This document shows, piece by piece, positions 24,989-33,440 of a DNA stretch of 64,000 bases. Every line of letters begins with the position of its first letter. The stretch's first letter is position 1. The stretch covers positions 3,528,668 through 3,592,667 of the forward strand of contig NZ_CP107551.1 in the NCBI RefSeq assembly GCF_025837095.1, read 5' to 3'. This DNA comes from Rhodococcus sp. Z13 (lineage in GTDB: Bacteria; Actinomycetota; Actinomycetes; Mycobacteriales; Mycobacteriaceae). The translations under genes were made by a program, and so were the position numbers. The notes under the pieces were generated by a model. That model made no database searches, was not told the DNA's origin, and was given only the letters and a program-made list of their open reading frames with translations.

Positions 24989-25014
24989 GTGTCACGGGCC
25001 GTGTCGGGGGGTAT
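24989..25014 (+). promoter_or_regulatory. sigma-F-type promoter of the pfkB-surE operon
   Basis: GTGT, 16 bases, GGGTAT, ending 9 bases before ATG 25024. Confidence 0.62.
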
Positions 25015-25023
25015 TCGGGGCCA

Positions 25024-25965
25024 ATGGAGGAACAGAAGCCCTACGGGTTCGTGTTCGCGCCCTCGACCCTGCTCACCGTGACCCTGGAAGCCGCCCCGGA
25101 CGGCAGCACCGAACTGCACGTGCACCCCGGAGGTCAGGGTTTCTGGATCGGCCGTATGGCGAGCACCCTCGGCATGGATGTGCACCTGTGCGGCCCCTTC
25201 GGCGGCGAGTCGGGGTCGGTCCTCGTCGATCTGATCGGCCGGGAGGGACTGACGGTGCATCTCGTCGAGACCGCGTCGGCGAACGGCTCGTACATCCACG
25301 ATCGTCGTGAGGGCGAACGCAAGGAGATCGTGGAGATCCCGCCACCGCCGCTCACCCGCCACGAGACCGACGACCTCTTCAGCGCCTCGCTGGCGTCCGC
25401 GATGTGCTCGAAGGTCGCGATGCTGGGCGGGCCGCACTACGACGAGGCGGTCTCCCCCGACGTCTACACCCGACTGTGTTCCGACCTCGGCGCGCTGGGC
25501 ATCCCGGTCGTCGCCGACCTGTCCGGCCCCACCCTCGGGGCCGCGCTCGAGGGCGGAGTCGGCATCCTGAAGGTCAGCCACGAGGATCTCATCGAGGACG
25601 GACGCGCCGAGTCCGACGACCTCGAGGCCCTCGTCGAAGCCATGAAGAAACTCCACGAGGCGGGAGCCGAGAAGGTCGTGATCTCCCGCGCCGGGGATCC
25701 CGCCATCGCCTGGGACGACGGTGTGCTCTGGGAGGTCGAGTGTCCTCCGGTCCAAATCGTCGACCACCACGGAGCCGGGGACTCGATGACCGCGGGCCTG
25801 GCGACCGCCCACGCGGCGGGCGAGTCGTTCGAGACCGCCCTGCGGAGGGGAGCGGCAGCCGGCGCGGTGAACGTCACCCGCCGTGGTCTGGCGACGGGGC
25901 ACCGCTCCGCCGTCGAGAAGATGGCCGAGAACGTGAAGGTCCGGCGAGTGAAGGGGAAGCGATGA
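25024..25965 (+). CDS. PfkB family carbohydrate kinase
   Basis: A 313-residue ribokinase-fold sugar kinase. The ATP/active-site motif is VDHHGAGDSMTAGLATAHAAG (aspartate in GAGDSM is the catalytic base, about residue 254), and HPGGQGFWIGRMAS near residue 38 is the substrate-side glycine motif. Closest in style to 1-phosphofructokinase-like members; the sugar is not predictable. The -10 ends 9 bases before the ATG, so the mRNA is probably leaderless. It overlaps surE by ATGA, coupling a kinase to a phosphatase. Confidence 0.86.
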   Translation: MEEQKPYGFVFAPSTLLTVTLEAAPDGSTELHVHPGGQGFWIGRMASTLGMDVHLCGPFGGESGSVLVDLIGREGLTVHLVETASANGSYIHDRREGERKEIVEIPPPPLTRHETDDLFSASLASAMCSKVAMLGGPHYDEAVSPDVYTRLCSDLGALGIPVVADLSGPTLGAALEGGVGILKVSHEDLIEDGRAESDDLEALVEAMKKLHEAGAEKVVISRAGDPAIAWDDGVLWEVECPPVQIVDHHGAGDSMTAGLATAHAAGESFETALRRGAAAGAVNVTRRGLATGHRSAVEKMAENVKVRRVKGKR

Positions 25966-26756
25966 GCAGAGCACTGATCGTCAACGACGACGGGATCGAC
26001 AGCCCCGGCCTCGCGCTGCTGGCCCGCATCGCGGTGGACGCCGGTCTCGAGGTGACGGTCGCGGCGCCCCATGTCGAACGCAGCGGTGCGAGTGCGTCGC
26101 TGACGGCGCTCGAGGACAACGGGCGGCTGCTGTTGTCACGACGCCCCCTCGACGGTCTCGACGGGATCGAGTCCTACGCGGTGGAAGCCTCCCCCGCACT
26201 GATCACCTTCCTCGCCTCCTACGGCGCATTCGGCGAGGTACCCGATATCGTGTTGTCGGGAATCAACCTGGGCCCCAACACCGGTCACGCGATCCTGCAC
26301 TCGGGTACGGTCGGTGCGGCGCTCACCGCGGCGAGTCACGGCGCCCGCGCGGCAGCGCTGTCGCTCAACGGTACCGCTCCGTCCCAGTGGGAGACCGCCG
26401 AGACGGTGGCGCGACGCGCGGTGGCATGGGCCCTCGACCACGGAGAACCCGGCACGGTGCTCAACGTCAACATCCCCGACATCCCGCCGCACGAGCTCCG
26501 CGGTCTGCGCGGCGCCCCGCTCGCCGAATTCGGTGCGGTGCAGGCCGAGATCGGCGAGATCGAACGCGACGGCGACATCGGCCGGGCTGTGCCCGTCACC
26601 TTCCGGACCGTCGAACTCGACGAATCCCGGGACAGCGACGCGGTGCTCGTGTGCCGAGGCTGGGCCACGGCGACGATCCTGACGATGCCCTTCGAGGTGG
26701 CCGGATCCGATTTGGGCGGACTCGAATTCGAGCGCGCCGCCGACCGGGAGGCCTGA
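25962..26756 (+). CDS. surE: 5'/3'-nucleotidase SurE
   Basis: A 264-residue SurE survival protein, a metal-dependent nucleoside-monophosphate phosphatase linked to stationary-phase survival. The metal site is LIVNDDGIDSPGL at the N-terminus with S and N ligands in VAAPHVERSGAS and LSGINLGPNTGHAILHSGTVG. It is in the expected size range. It starts inside the stop of the PfkB gene. A PfkB-SurE pairing is unusual and suggests salvage or dephosphorylation of a sugar-nucleotide product, which is inference. Confidence 0.93.
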   Translation: MSRALIVNDDGIDSPGLALLARIAVDAGLEVTVAAPHVERSGASASLTALEDNGRLLLSRRPLDGLDGIESYAVEASPALITFLASYGAFGEVPDIVLSGINLGPNTGHAILHSGTVGAALTAASHGARAAALSLNGTAPSQWETAETVARRAVAWALDHGEPGTVLNVNIPDIPPHELRGLRGAPLAEFGAVQAEIGEIERDGDIGRAVPVTFRTVELDESRDSDAVLVCRGWATATILTMPFEVAGSDLGGLEFERAADREA

Positions 26757-26762
26757 GCGGGG

Positions 26763-27788
26763 TCAGGCCACCGCCTCCAGCCGCGGGACCGCTCGCCGCG
26801 GCCAGGGTTCCGTCACCGCGCGGACGAAGCGACCGGACTCCGCGATGGCGCGACGGCTCTCGGGAACCGATCCGGCGAAGATGGGGAAGGCGTGAACCTG
26901 GTGGCGCCACAGGTGCAGTTCGCACGGGACACCTGCCTCACGCACGGCATCCGACATGGATTCGGCGTCGCTGCGCAGCAATTCGTCGTGCCCGGCGTGG
27001 ATCATCACGGGCGGCAGGACACTCAGGTCGTTGTCGAGCGGGCACAGCAGCGGTCCGGGTTCGCCGTCCACCGTGAGAAGGGTGTGGGTGCCCTCGATGT
27101 AGCGCACGAGCGACTGCACGGCCGCTCCCGGGAACATGGGACACGAAGCCTGCACGTCGAATTCGGCGCGGCGCCGTGCATCGAGGTCGATCAGCGGCGA
27201 CAGCGCGACGATCCCGGCGGGTCGCGGCAGGTCGGACTCGGCGATGGCCAGGGCGGTCATGAAGGCGAGATATCCCCCGGCGGAATCTCCCGCGATCACG
27301 ATCTCGTCACCGCGATATCCCTTGTCGCACAACCATTCGTAGCCGCGCACGGCGTCGTCGACGGCGTGCGCGATGGGAGCCTTCGGCAGCATCCGGTAGT
27401 CGACGCTGAGGACGGGTCCGTCGGCGTGATCCGACAATGCCACCGCCAGGGAACGATGGGTGTTCAACCCGCACATGAGAAACGCGCCCCCGTGCAGATA
27501 GAGCACGGCGCGGCGCGTGGAACGGCCTTCGGCACGGATCCATTCGGCGCGACAGCTGCCGAGGTCGACGTCGACGTACTGGGCTCCGGGCGGTTTCGGG
27601 AGCAGGGACGCCGCGTCGTCGACGAGGGTGAGGGGCCACGCCAGATCGGGCCGCGCCATCCAGGCGCCGATCACCGGCCTGGCCAGCGTCCGGACGGCAC
27701 CACGCACGACACGCGAGCGGACGCTGCCACCGCGATGGGTGCGGCACACGCCCACGGCCTCCCCCGATTCGATTCTCGAAGACGGCAC
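26763..27788 (-). CDS. alpha/beta hydrolase, HSL/acetyl-esterase type
   Basis: A 341-residue hormone-sensitive-lipase-type esterase. The oxyanion motif is LYLHGGAFLMCG, the nucleophile is in VIAGDSAGGYLAF, the acid in IHAGHDELLRSD and the histidine in RHQVHAFPIF, so the triad is complete. Mycobacterial Lip proteins are the nearest kind. GTG 27788 was chosen because AGGAGG lies five bases before it; an in-frame GTG at 27806 is less likely. A sigma-F-type promoter lies about 70 bases upstream, back to back with that of the Rieske-fused oxidoreductase. Confidence 0.88.
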   Translation of the reverse strand: MPSSRIESGEAVGVCRTHRGGSVRSRVVRGAVRTLARPVIGAWMARPDLAWPLTLVDDAASLLPKPPGAQYVDVDLGSCRAEWIRAEGRSTRRAVLYLHGGAFLMCGLNTHRSLAVALSDHADGPVLSVDYRMLPKAPIAHAVDDAVRGYEWLCDKGYRGDEIVIAGDSAGGYLAFMTALAIAESDLPRPAGIVALSPLIDLDARRRAEFDVQASCPMFPGAAVQSLVRYIEGTHTLLTVDGEPGPLLCPLDNDLSVLPPVMIHAGHDELLRSDAESMSDAVREAGVPCELHLWRHQVHAFPIFAGSVPESRRAIAESGRFVRAVTEPWPRRAVPRLEAVA

Positions 27789-27856
27789 GGCTTCCTCCTG
27801 GAGCACTACGAAAAGCTTCGAACCCCGCCACCTGTCATACGGTGCGGTACTGCGGT

Positions 27857-27881
27857 CTACCCCTCGACGGAGGTCCCAAAC
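27857..27881 (-). promoter_or_regulatory. sigma-F-type promoter of the esterase gene
   Basis: On the minus strand: GTTT, 15 bases, GGGTAG. Confidence 0.5.
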
Positions 27882-27906
27882 CCGGCGCGAGGGACGAACG
27901 GCCCCC

Positions 27907-27932
27907 GTTTACCCCGCCGGCCGGGGAGGTAA
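27907..27932 (+). promoter_or_regulatory. sigma-F-type promoter of the FAD-Rieske gene
   Basis: GTTT, 16 bases, AGGTAA (two mismatches from GGGTAT), ending 9 bases before ATG 27942. The conserved distance supports it despite the weak -10. Confidence 0.5.
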
Positions 27933-27941
27933 TCCCCGGCC

Positions 27942-29465
27942 ATGACTCCCGAAACGACGTCCCTGTGGCGCGGGCGCGCCCTACGCGCGGCATCCCTCGA
28001 CGACTGGACGGACCGCCGGGAGCACTACGATACGGCCGTGGTCGGCGCCGGGATCTCCGGCACCGTCACGGCCCTGCTGCTGGCCCGGCGCGGTCTGCGG
28101 GTCGCGCTGGTGGAGGCCCGCGACATCGGCGCCGTGACCACCGGGAACACCACCGGCAAGGTCAGTGTCCTGCAGGGCACGCGACTGTCGCGGATCGGCC
28201 GCCGCCACTCCGAGGTGATCCGGCAGGGTTACGTCGACGGGACCCTCGCGGCCCAGCGCTGGATCGTCGACTTCTGCACGCGGCACGGGGTGGACTTCGA
28301 GACCGCCGACGCCTACACCTACGCCCAGGACCCGGCGAACGTCGGTTCCGTCGACGCCGAGTACCACCACTGCCGGGCCTCGGGCCTGCCCGCAGAGCGG
28401 GTGACCGACCTGCCCCTCCCCTATCCGGTCGCGGCGGCGGTGCGGATACCCGGCCAGGTCCAGCTCGACCCGATGCCGCTTCTGCACACCGTGGTGGGCG
28501 AGTTCCGGGCCGCGGGCGGCGAGGTCTTCACCGGCCGGCGCGTGCGCTCCGTCAGCAGCGGCGACCCCTCCTGCCTCCTGCACACCGACCAGGGCGACCT
28601 GCGCGCCCACCGGGTGGTCCTCGCGACCGGTGTCCCGATCCTGGACCGCGGCGCCTTCTTCGCGCGGCTGGAACCCGAACGGTCCTACTCGCTGGCCGTG
28701 GAGGTGCCCGGCGGGCCGCCGGAGGGGATGTTCCTGTCCGTGGACAGCCCCACCCGCTCGCTGCGCACCGCGTCGGCCGCCGGGACGCCGGCCTCGACCG
28801 ACCGGCTGCTGCTCGTCGGCGGCAACGGACACGTCGTGGGCCGGCACGACTCGACGCGCTCCGCCTACGACGACCTGCTGCGATGGAGTCAGAAGACCTT
28901 TCCCGGCGCCCGGGAGGTGTACCGGTGGTCGGCCCAGGACTACAGCGATATCGACGCCCTGCCCGAGGTGGGGCCGGTACTCCCCGGCACCGACCGCATC
29001 CAGGTCGCGACGGGCTTCGGCAAGTGGGGCATGACCGGGGGTGTCGCCGCCGCACTGATCCTCGCCTCACGGTTCGGGGACGCCACCGATCCCGAGGTCG
29101 AGTCCTGGGCGCCGGCGTTCGCGGCGTGGCGCACCGAACTGCTGAGCGGCGCACCCACGGCCCTGCGCCTCAACACGACGGTGGCCCTGCACCTGGCCCG
29201 CGGCTGGTGGGAGGCCGAAACCTCCACCGGCGCCCGGCCCGGTGAAGGCGAAGGGAAAGTCGTACGAGGGTGCGGGCTTCCCCTGGGAATCTCCACCGTC
29301 GACGGGCACACCCGCCGCGTGAGCGCTGTATGCCCCCATCTCGGCGGCATCCTGCGGTGGAACGACGCCGAGGCGTCCTGGGACTGCCCGCTGCACGGTT
29401 CCCGCTTCGACGCGGACGGCACGCTCCTCGAAGGACCGGCCACGAGCGACCTCTCGCCCCGCTGA
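27942..29465 (+). CDS. FAD-dependent oxidoreductase with C-terminal Rieske domain
   Basis: A 507-residue fusion. The N-terminal DAO-type flavin domain (about residues 28-390) has the loop TAVVGAGISGTVTALLLARRG. The C-terminal Rieske domain (about 425-500) has CPHLGGILRWN and CPLHGSRFDADG, giving the two cysteines and two histidines of a 2Fe-2S centre. Such fusions are thought to pass electrons between flavin and cluster; the substrate is unknown. The start has no ribosome-binding site and lies 9 bases after the -10, consistent with a leaderless message. Confidence 0.88.
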   Translation: MTPETTSLWRGRALRAASLDDWTDRREHYDTAVVGAGISGTVTALLLARRGLRVALVEARDIGAVTTGNTTGKVSVLQGTRLSRIGRRHSEVIRQGYVDGTLAAQRWIVDFCTRHGVDFETADAYTYAQDPANVGSVDAEYHHCRASGLPAERVTDLPLPYPVAAAVRIPGQVQLDPMPLLHTVVGEFRAAGGEVFTGRRVRSVSSGDPSCLLHTDQGDLRAHRVVLATGVPILDRGAFFARLEPERSYSLAVEVPGGPPEGMFLSVDSPTRSLRTASAAGTPASTDRLLLVGGNGHVVGRHDSTRSAYDDLLRWSQKTFPGAREVYRWSAQDYSDIDALPEVGPVLPGTDRIQVATGFGKWGMTGGVAAALILASRFGDATDPEVESWAPAFAAWRTELLSGAPTALRLNTTVALHLARGWWEAETSTGARPGEGEGKVVRGCGLPLGISTVDGHTRRVSAVCPHLGGILRWNDAEASWDCPLHGSRFDADGTLLEGPATSDLSPR

Positions 29466-29481
29466 GTCGGAGCACTCCCCT

Positions 29482-29507
29482 GTTTGGGGCTCCGGGCACC
29501 GGGGTAT
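29482..29507 (+). promoter_or_regulatory. sigma-F-type promoter of the DJ-1/PfpI gene
   Basis: GTTT, 16 bases, GGGTAT: a full match, about 34 bases before ATG 29542, with AAAGGA in the leader. Confidence 0.75.
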
Positions 29508-29541
29508 CAACGACACCAGGCACGAAAGGATCCACACGATC

Positions 29542-30132
29542 ATGAACTCTGCGGACGACGACCGGCTCGCCGGTGCGGACGACTCCCGGCTCACCGGACT
29601 GACCGTCGCCATCCTCGCGACGAACGGCGTCGAAGAGGTCGAACTCGTCGAACCGCGCCGCGCTCTCGAACAGGAAGGCGCCACCGTCCGTCTGATCTCG
29701 CTCGAAGCCGGTGAGATCCAGGCGATGAAGCAGGACGTGAACGAGGCCGGCCGATACGCCGTCGACGGGGTGGTCTCCGAGGTGTCCCCCGACGACTTCG
29801 ACGGCCTCGTGCTCCCCGGCGGTACCACCAATCCCGACCAGCTCCGGCAGGACGGACAGGCAGTCGGTTTCGTGCGCGACTTCGTGACCTCCGGGCGTCC
29901 CGTGGGCGTGATCTGTCACGGCCCGTGGACGCTCGTCGAGGCCGACGTCGTGCGTGACCGCACCCTGACGTCCTATCCGAGCGTCCGCACCGACATCCGC
30001 AACGCCGGAGGCACCGTCGTCGACCAGGAGGTGGTCGTCGACGGGAATCTCGTGTCGAGCCGCAATCCCGACGACCTGCCCGCCTTCTGCGACGTCTTGA
30101 TCGAGGTGTTCGCCTCCCGGCGCGCCGGCTGA
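29542..30132 (+). CDS. DJ-1/PfpI family protein
   Basis: A 196-residue protein of the class I glutamine amidotransferase-like superfamily, YfkM/PfpI group, often called general stress protein 18. The nucleophile elbow is GVICHGPWTLVEADV (cysteine about residue 128 followed by histidine), and EVELVEPRRALEQEG carries the usual glutamate. Members are proposed deglycases or chaperones for damaged proteins; activity here is not provable. Good sigma-F promoter and an AAAGGA ribosome-binding site precede it. The 49-residue ORF follows and may share the transcript. Confidence 0.9.
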   Translation: MNSADDDRLAGADDSRLTGLTVAILATNGVEEVELVEPRRALEQEGATVRLISLEAGEIQAMKQDVNEAGRYAVDGVVSEVSPDDFDGLVLPGGTTNPDQLRQDGQAVGFVRDFVTSGRPVGVICHGPWTLVEADVVRDRTLTSYPSVRTDIRNAGGTVVDQEVVVDGNLVSSRNPDDLPAFCDVLIEVFASRRAG

Positions 30133-30200
30133 AAGCGTGCCGCATCCCTCTTCTCCCCGCGTGACCGCTGTTCTCGCGGTTCGTTTCGAAAGGAACCGTC

Positions 30201-30350
30201 ATGCTCGACAGGAGCCCTGTCTCCGGGTCCACCGTCACCGTCTCGACTCCGGTGTCGACCGAGGTGCGTTTCAGCACAGCGGAAATCAAGAAACGCATCG
30301 ACCGGATGTTCACCGAACCCGAACCGGTCCCGATGCGTCCCGAGGCCTGA
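30201..30350 (+). CDS. 49-residue hypothetical protein
   Basis: A short open frame with AAAGGAA about 7 bases before ATG 30201. The product is hydrophilic, with a serine/threonine-rich N-terminal half and a helix-prone basic stretch (TAEIKKRIDRMFTEPE). I do not recognise a family. Coding is supported by the ribosome-binding site, the position in an otherwise empty 350-base gap after the DJ-1 gene, and strong third-position GC. It could be co-transcribed with the DJ-1 gene. Confidence 0.5.
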   Translation: MLDRSPVSGSTVTVSTPVSTEVRFSTAEIKKRIDRMFTEPEPVPMRPEA

Positions 30351-30427
30351 CGCCGAATCCCCTGGTGGAAGGGCGTGTTCGTGTCACCCGGTTTGCGGTG
30401 CCCTACACCTCTTGATAGAAGGAGATG

Positions 30428-30453
30428 GTTGTAGGTTTGAACATTGTGGGTGG
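30428..30453 (+). promoter_or_regulatory. weak sigma-F-like promoter ahead of otsA
   Basis: GTTG, 16 bases, GGGTGG. Spacing is right but both hexamers are imperfect. Confidence 0.25.
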
Positions 30454-30456
30454 ATT

Positions 30457-30475
30457 CGCTGTCCCCGGGACAGCG
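30457..30475 (+). promoter_or_regulatory. 19-base perfect palindrome ahead of otsA
   Basis: CGCTGTCCC, one central C, GGGACAGCG. It lies 10 bases before ATG 30486, abutting the GGAGGCGGG ribosome-binding site, so it could be an operator or a hairpin that limits translation. Confidence 0.45.
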
Positions 30476-30485
30476 TGGAGGCGGG

Positions 30486-31991
30486 ATGATGAACGAACCG
30501 AGCCCCGACGATTTCGTGGTGGTCGCCAACCGTCTACCGGTGGATCTCGAAACGCCACCGGATGGAGGCGAACCCGTCTGGCGTCGTAGCCCGGGCGGGC
30601 TGGTCACCGCGATGGAGACCGTGCTGCGTACCACGCACGGCGCCTGGGTGGGCTGGCCCGGCACCCCGGACGTGCAGCTCGACCCGTTCGTCGAGGACGG
30701 CCTCACACTGCATCCGGTGGATCTGTCGGCCCGGGAGGTCCAGGAGTACTACGAGGGGTTCTCCAACGACACGCTGTGGCCGCTCTACCACGACGCGCTG
30801 GTGCCGCCCACCTTCGATCGTCGTTGGTGGCGCACCTACCAACAGGTGAACCGGCGGTTCGCCGAGGCCGCCGCCCGCGCGGCCGCGCCCGGCGCCACCG
30901 TGTGGGTCCACGACTACCAGCTGCAGCTCGTGCCCCGCATGCTGCGCGAACTGCGCCCGGATGTGACGATCGGGTTCTTCCTGCACATCCCCTTCCCCCC
31001 GACGGAGCTGTTCCTCCAGCTGCCCTGGCGCAAGGCCATCGTCGAGGGGTTGCTCGGCGCCGACCTGGTGGGCTTCCACCTGCCCGGCGGTGCGCAGAAC
31101 TTCCTGTACCTGGCCAACCGGCTCTTCGGACTTCCTACGCCGCGCGGAACTGCCACCGGCGGCACCATCGACATGGGCGACCGAACGGTGCGTGTGGGTG
31201 CCTATCCGATCTCCATCGACTCGGCCCAGCTCCGCGACCGCTCCCAGGAGGAGGGAATCCGTAAGCGTGCCAGGGAGATCCGCGCCGAACTCGGCGACCC
31301 CGAGGTGATGCTGCTCGGCGTGGACCGACTCGACTACACCAAGGGCATCGACATCCGGCTCGAGGCACTGCGCGAACTGTTCACCGAGGGCACCCTCGAT
31401 CCCGAGAAGGTGACCATGGTGCAGCTGGCGACGCCCAGCCGGGAACGGCTGACCGCCTACGCCCGGCTGCGCGATCAGGTCGAACGCGAGGTCGGGCGTA
31501 TCAACGGCGAATTCGGCCGGATCGGTTCACCGGTCGTCCACTATCTGCACGCCTCCGTCGACCGCGACGAACTGCTCGCGATGTACACCGGCGCCGACGT
31601 CATGCTCGTCACGCCGCTGCGGGACGGCATGAATCTGGTCGCCAAGGAGTACGTCGCCTGCCACGGCGACGGCAGCGGAACCCTGGTCCTCAGCGAGTTC
31701 GCCGGTGCTGCAGCGGAACTACGCCGCGCACTGCTCGTCAACCCGCACGACCTCGAGGGAGTGAAGCAGGCGATCGTACAGGCCGTGCGGGAGGATCCCG
31801 CGGAGCGGAAGCGGCGGATGCGGACGATGCACAACCACGTGCTGTCCCACGACGTCGCCCGCTGGTCGCGGACCTTCCTCGACGACCTGCGAGCGAACTC
31901 GGGGGCGGCCGGACCGGGGATGAACGGCGCACGGGTGAACGGCGCGGCTACCGGCTCGGCTGGGGCACCTCGCAGTCGATCTTCGGATTGA
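30486..31991 (+). CDS. otsA: trehalose-6-phosphate synthase OtsA
   Basis: A 501-residue GT20 glycosyltransferase making trehalose-6-phosphate from UDP- or ADP-glucose and glucose-6-phosphate; trehalose is an osmo- and desiccation protectant and a precursor of mycolyl glycolipids. Landmarks are [23 protein letters not shown] (donor loop), [36 protein letters not shown] and [14 protein letters not shown]. The extra C-terminal 30 residues are low complexity. No otsB phosphatase is adjacent. The ATG at 30486 or 30489 follows GGAGGCGGG. Confidence 0.96.
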   Translation: MMNEPSPDDFVVVANRLPVDLETPPDGGEPVWRRSPGGLVTAMETVLRTTHGAWVGWPGTPDVQLDPFVEDGLTLHPVDLSAREVQEYYEGFSNDTLWPLYHDALVPPTFDRRWWRTYQQVNRRFAEAAARAAAPGATVWVHDYQLQLVPRMLRELRPDVTIGFFLHIPFPPTELFLQLPWRKAIVEGLLGADLVGFHLPGGAQNFLYLANRLFGLPTPRGTATGGTIDMGDRTVRVGAYPISIDSAQLRDRSQEEGIRKRAREIRAELGDPEVMLLGVDRLDYTKGIDIRLEALRELFTEGTLDPEKVTMVQLATPSRERLTAYARLRDQVEREVGRINGEFGRIGSPVVHYLHASVDRDELLAMYTGADVMLVTPLRDGMNLVAKEYVACHGDGSGTLVLSEFAGAAAELRRALLVNPHDLEGVKQAIVQAVREDPAERKRRMRTMHNHVLSHDVARWSRTFLDDLRANSGAAGPGMNGARVNGAATGSAGAPRSRSSD

Positions 31992-32145
31992 CCCCCGCGT
32001 AGTTGAGCGGACCCGCGACCACCGTGACCGCCACGGTGGCGAGGGTGCTGCAGTTCTGTTCGGAGTCGCCGAAATAGCCACGTTGCCAGGCCGCCACCGC
32101 TCCGACGACCAGCCAGATCAGCACCACCAGCGTCAACAGTCGCAC
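31948..32145 (-). CDS. small membrane-anchored protein with paired cysteines
   Basis: A 65-residue protein: one hydrophobic helix (about residues 3-20), then [14 protein letters not shown] and a second apolar stretch ending [11 protein letters not shown]. The two cysteines could form a disulphide outside the membrane. Similar short proteins occur in mycobacteria but have no name I can give. GTG 32145 has GAGGTG ahead. The 3' end overlaps the convergent otsA by 44 bases. A perfect sigma-F-type promoter lies about 50 bases upstream, supporting the gene. Confidence 0.65.
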   Translation of the reverse strand: MRLLTLVVLIWLVVGAVAAWQRGYFGDSEQNCSTLATVAVTVVAGPLNYAGVNPKIDCEVPQPSR

Positions 32146-32195
32146 GGGACACCTCGCTTCGTTCGCGTCCCGGGAAGGTCCGGGACCGGCTGCGG

Positions 32196-32221
32196 ATACC
32201 CCCGCCGCGAACCGAACAAAC
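32196..32221 (-). promoter_or_regulatory. sigma-F-type promoter of the 65-residue protein
   Basis: On the minus strand: GTTT, 16 bases, GGGTAT. Confidence 0.68.
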
Positions 32222-32318
32222 GCACCCAGTACCCTCGGGCGGACATGTCGCGCGAATCCGGCATCACGGTGCGATACGGGCACGATGGTTCATCCACCGG
32301 TGTCGCATAATCGGTTCC

Positions 32319-32990
32319 ATGACGGACTCACCGCCCGCCGACGACGCTCTGGCCCCGATCATCACCGAAGGTGCATACGCGCACGTCGGCAGCTTCCGGT
32401 ACCTGATCGCCGAAGACCGGTGGGAGTGGTCCGACTCCGTCGCCCGGCTGCACGGCTACGAGCCCGGGACCGTCACCCCGACCACCGAGCTGATCCTGCG
32501 CCACAAGCATCCCGACGACAAGGCGTACGTCGAGGTACTGCTCGCTTCGGTCCGCTCCGCGGGAGCACCGTTCAGCAGCCGGCACCGCATCGTCGACACC
32601 GCCGGCAACGTCAAGCACGTCGCCGTGATCGGCGACCGTCTCCTCGCCCCCGACGGCACCGTCCTGGGCACCTCCGGGTTCTATCTGGACCTGTCGGAGG
32701 CCATCGAGGAGGACGTGCGCGCCGCCGTGGACGAGGCCATGGCGAACCTGGCCGAGGCCCGGGCCGTGATCGAGCAGGCCAAGGGCGCGCTCATGCTCGC
32801 CTTCACGATCCCGGCCGAGCGGGCCTTCGACCTGCTCGCGTGGCGGTCGCAGGAGACCAACGTCAAGCTCCGCGCGCTGGCCGAACGGCTCGTCCTGGAG
32901 GTCACCTCGGCACCCGGCATCGCTCTGCACGACCGCGGCCACTTCGACCATCTGTTCATGACGCTGCACGAACGGGTCCGCAGGAGCTGA
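32319..32990 (+). CDS. PAS-ANTAR response regulator-like protein
   Basis: A 223-residue signalling protein. A PAS_3 domain (about residues 20-125) has WEWSDSVARLHGYEPGTV and the closing LGTSGFYLDLSE. An ANTAR domain follows (about 135-195: AEARAVIEQAKGALMLAFTIPAERAFDLLAWRS in pieces), which in other proteins binds paired RNA hairpins to prevent termination. No phospho-receiver domain is present, so the PAS ligand or partner would be the signal. CATAAT ends 7 bases before the ATG, so a leaderless housekeeping-type promoter is possible. Targets are unknown. Confidence 0.88.
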   Translation: MTDSPPADDALAPIITEGAYAHVGSFRYLIAEDRWEWSDSVARLHGYEPGTVTPTTELILRHKHPDDKAYVEVLLASVRSAGAPFSSRHRIVDTAGNVKHVAVIGDRLLAPDGTVLGTSGFYLDLSEAIEEDVRAAVDEAMANLAEARAVIEQAKGALMLAFTIPAERAFDLLAWRSQETNVKLRALAERLVLEVTSAPGIALHDRGHFDHLFMTLHERVRRS

Positions 32991-33013
32991 TTGCCGCCTC
33001 CTGCAGGGGGTAC
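32989..33013 (+). promoter_or_regulatory. sigma-F-type promoter of the three-helix membrane protein
   Basis: GATT, 15 bases, GGGTAC, identical in hexamers and spacing to the promoter before rsbW-sigF, ending 9 bases before ATG 33023. Confidence 0.62.
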
Positions 33014-33022
33014 TCGAGTGCC

Positions 33023-33379
33023 ATGACGCAGGACGTGGAGAAACGCTGGAACGATCCGGGCACAGCCCGGAAGGCCGGCCTGTACGTGCTGGCCGTGATC
33101 GTGGTGGCACTCCTGGTGATGGGCGGTGCCGTCCTCTGGGGGACGAATTCGGGGCAGGACTGCAGCGACGCCGCGTTCGCGGTGTGCACCGATCCCGCGC
33201 GGCAGATCCTGGTTTTCGGTCCCGCACTGATCTTCCTCCTGGGCGGTCTCGGCGCGCTGTTCACCGCCTATCGCACCTGGAGGCGGGGTGGACGCTGGCC
33301 CATCTGGCAGGGTGCCGGCTGGGCGTTGCTGGTGCTGATGGTCGTCTATGCGATGATCTCGGCGCGCGCCGTCATCTGA
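33023..33379 (+). CDS. three-helix membrane protein
   Basis: A 118-residue protein with three hydrophobic helices (about residues 17-38, 60-82 and 95-116) and a loop containing two cysteines (QDCSDAAFAVCTDPARQ). I do not recognise the family. The ATG lies 9 bases after a GGGTAC -10 without a ribosome-binding site, so it is probably leaderless. It sits between the PAS-ANTAR gene and a glycosyltransferase. Confidence 0.68.
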   Translation: MTQDVEKRWNDPGTARKAGLYVLAVIVVALLVMGGAVLWGTNSGQDCSDAAFAVCTDPARQILVFGPALIFLLGGLGALFTAYRTWRRGGRWPIWQGAGWALLVLMVVYAMISARAVI

Positions 33380-33405
33380 TGTTCACGAGAGATGCTCCCG
33401 AGCAG

Positions 33406-33431
33406 GTTTGTTCGTCGGCTTCGGGGGGAAT
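33406..33431 (+). promoter_or_regulatory. sigma-F-type promoter of the glycosyltransferase gene
   Basis: GTTT, 16 bases, GGGAAT (one mismatch), ending 9 bases before GTG 33441. Confidence 0.6.
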
Positions 33432-33440
33432 GCACCGCGC

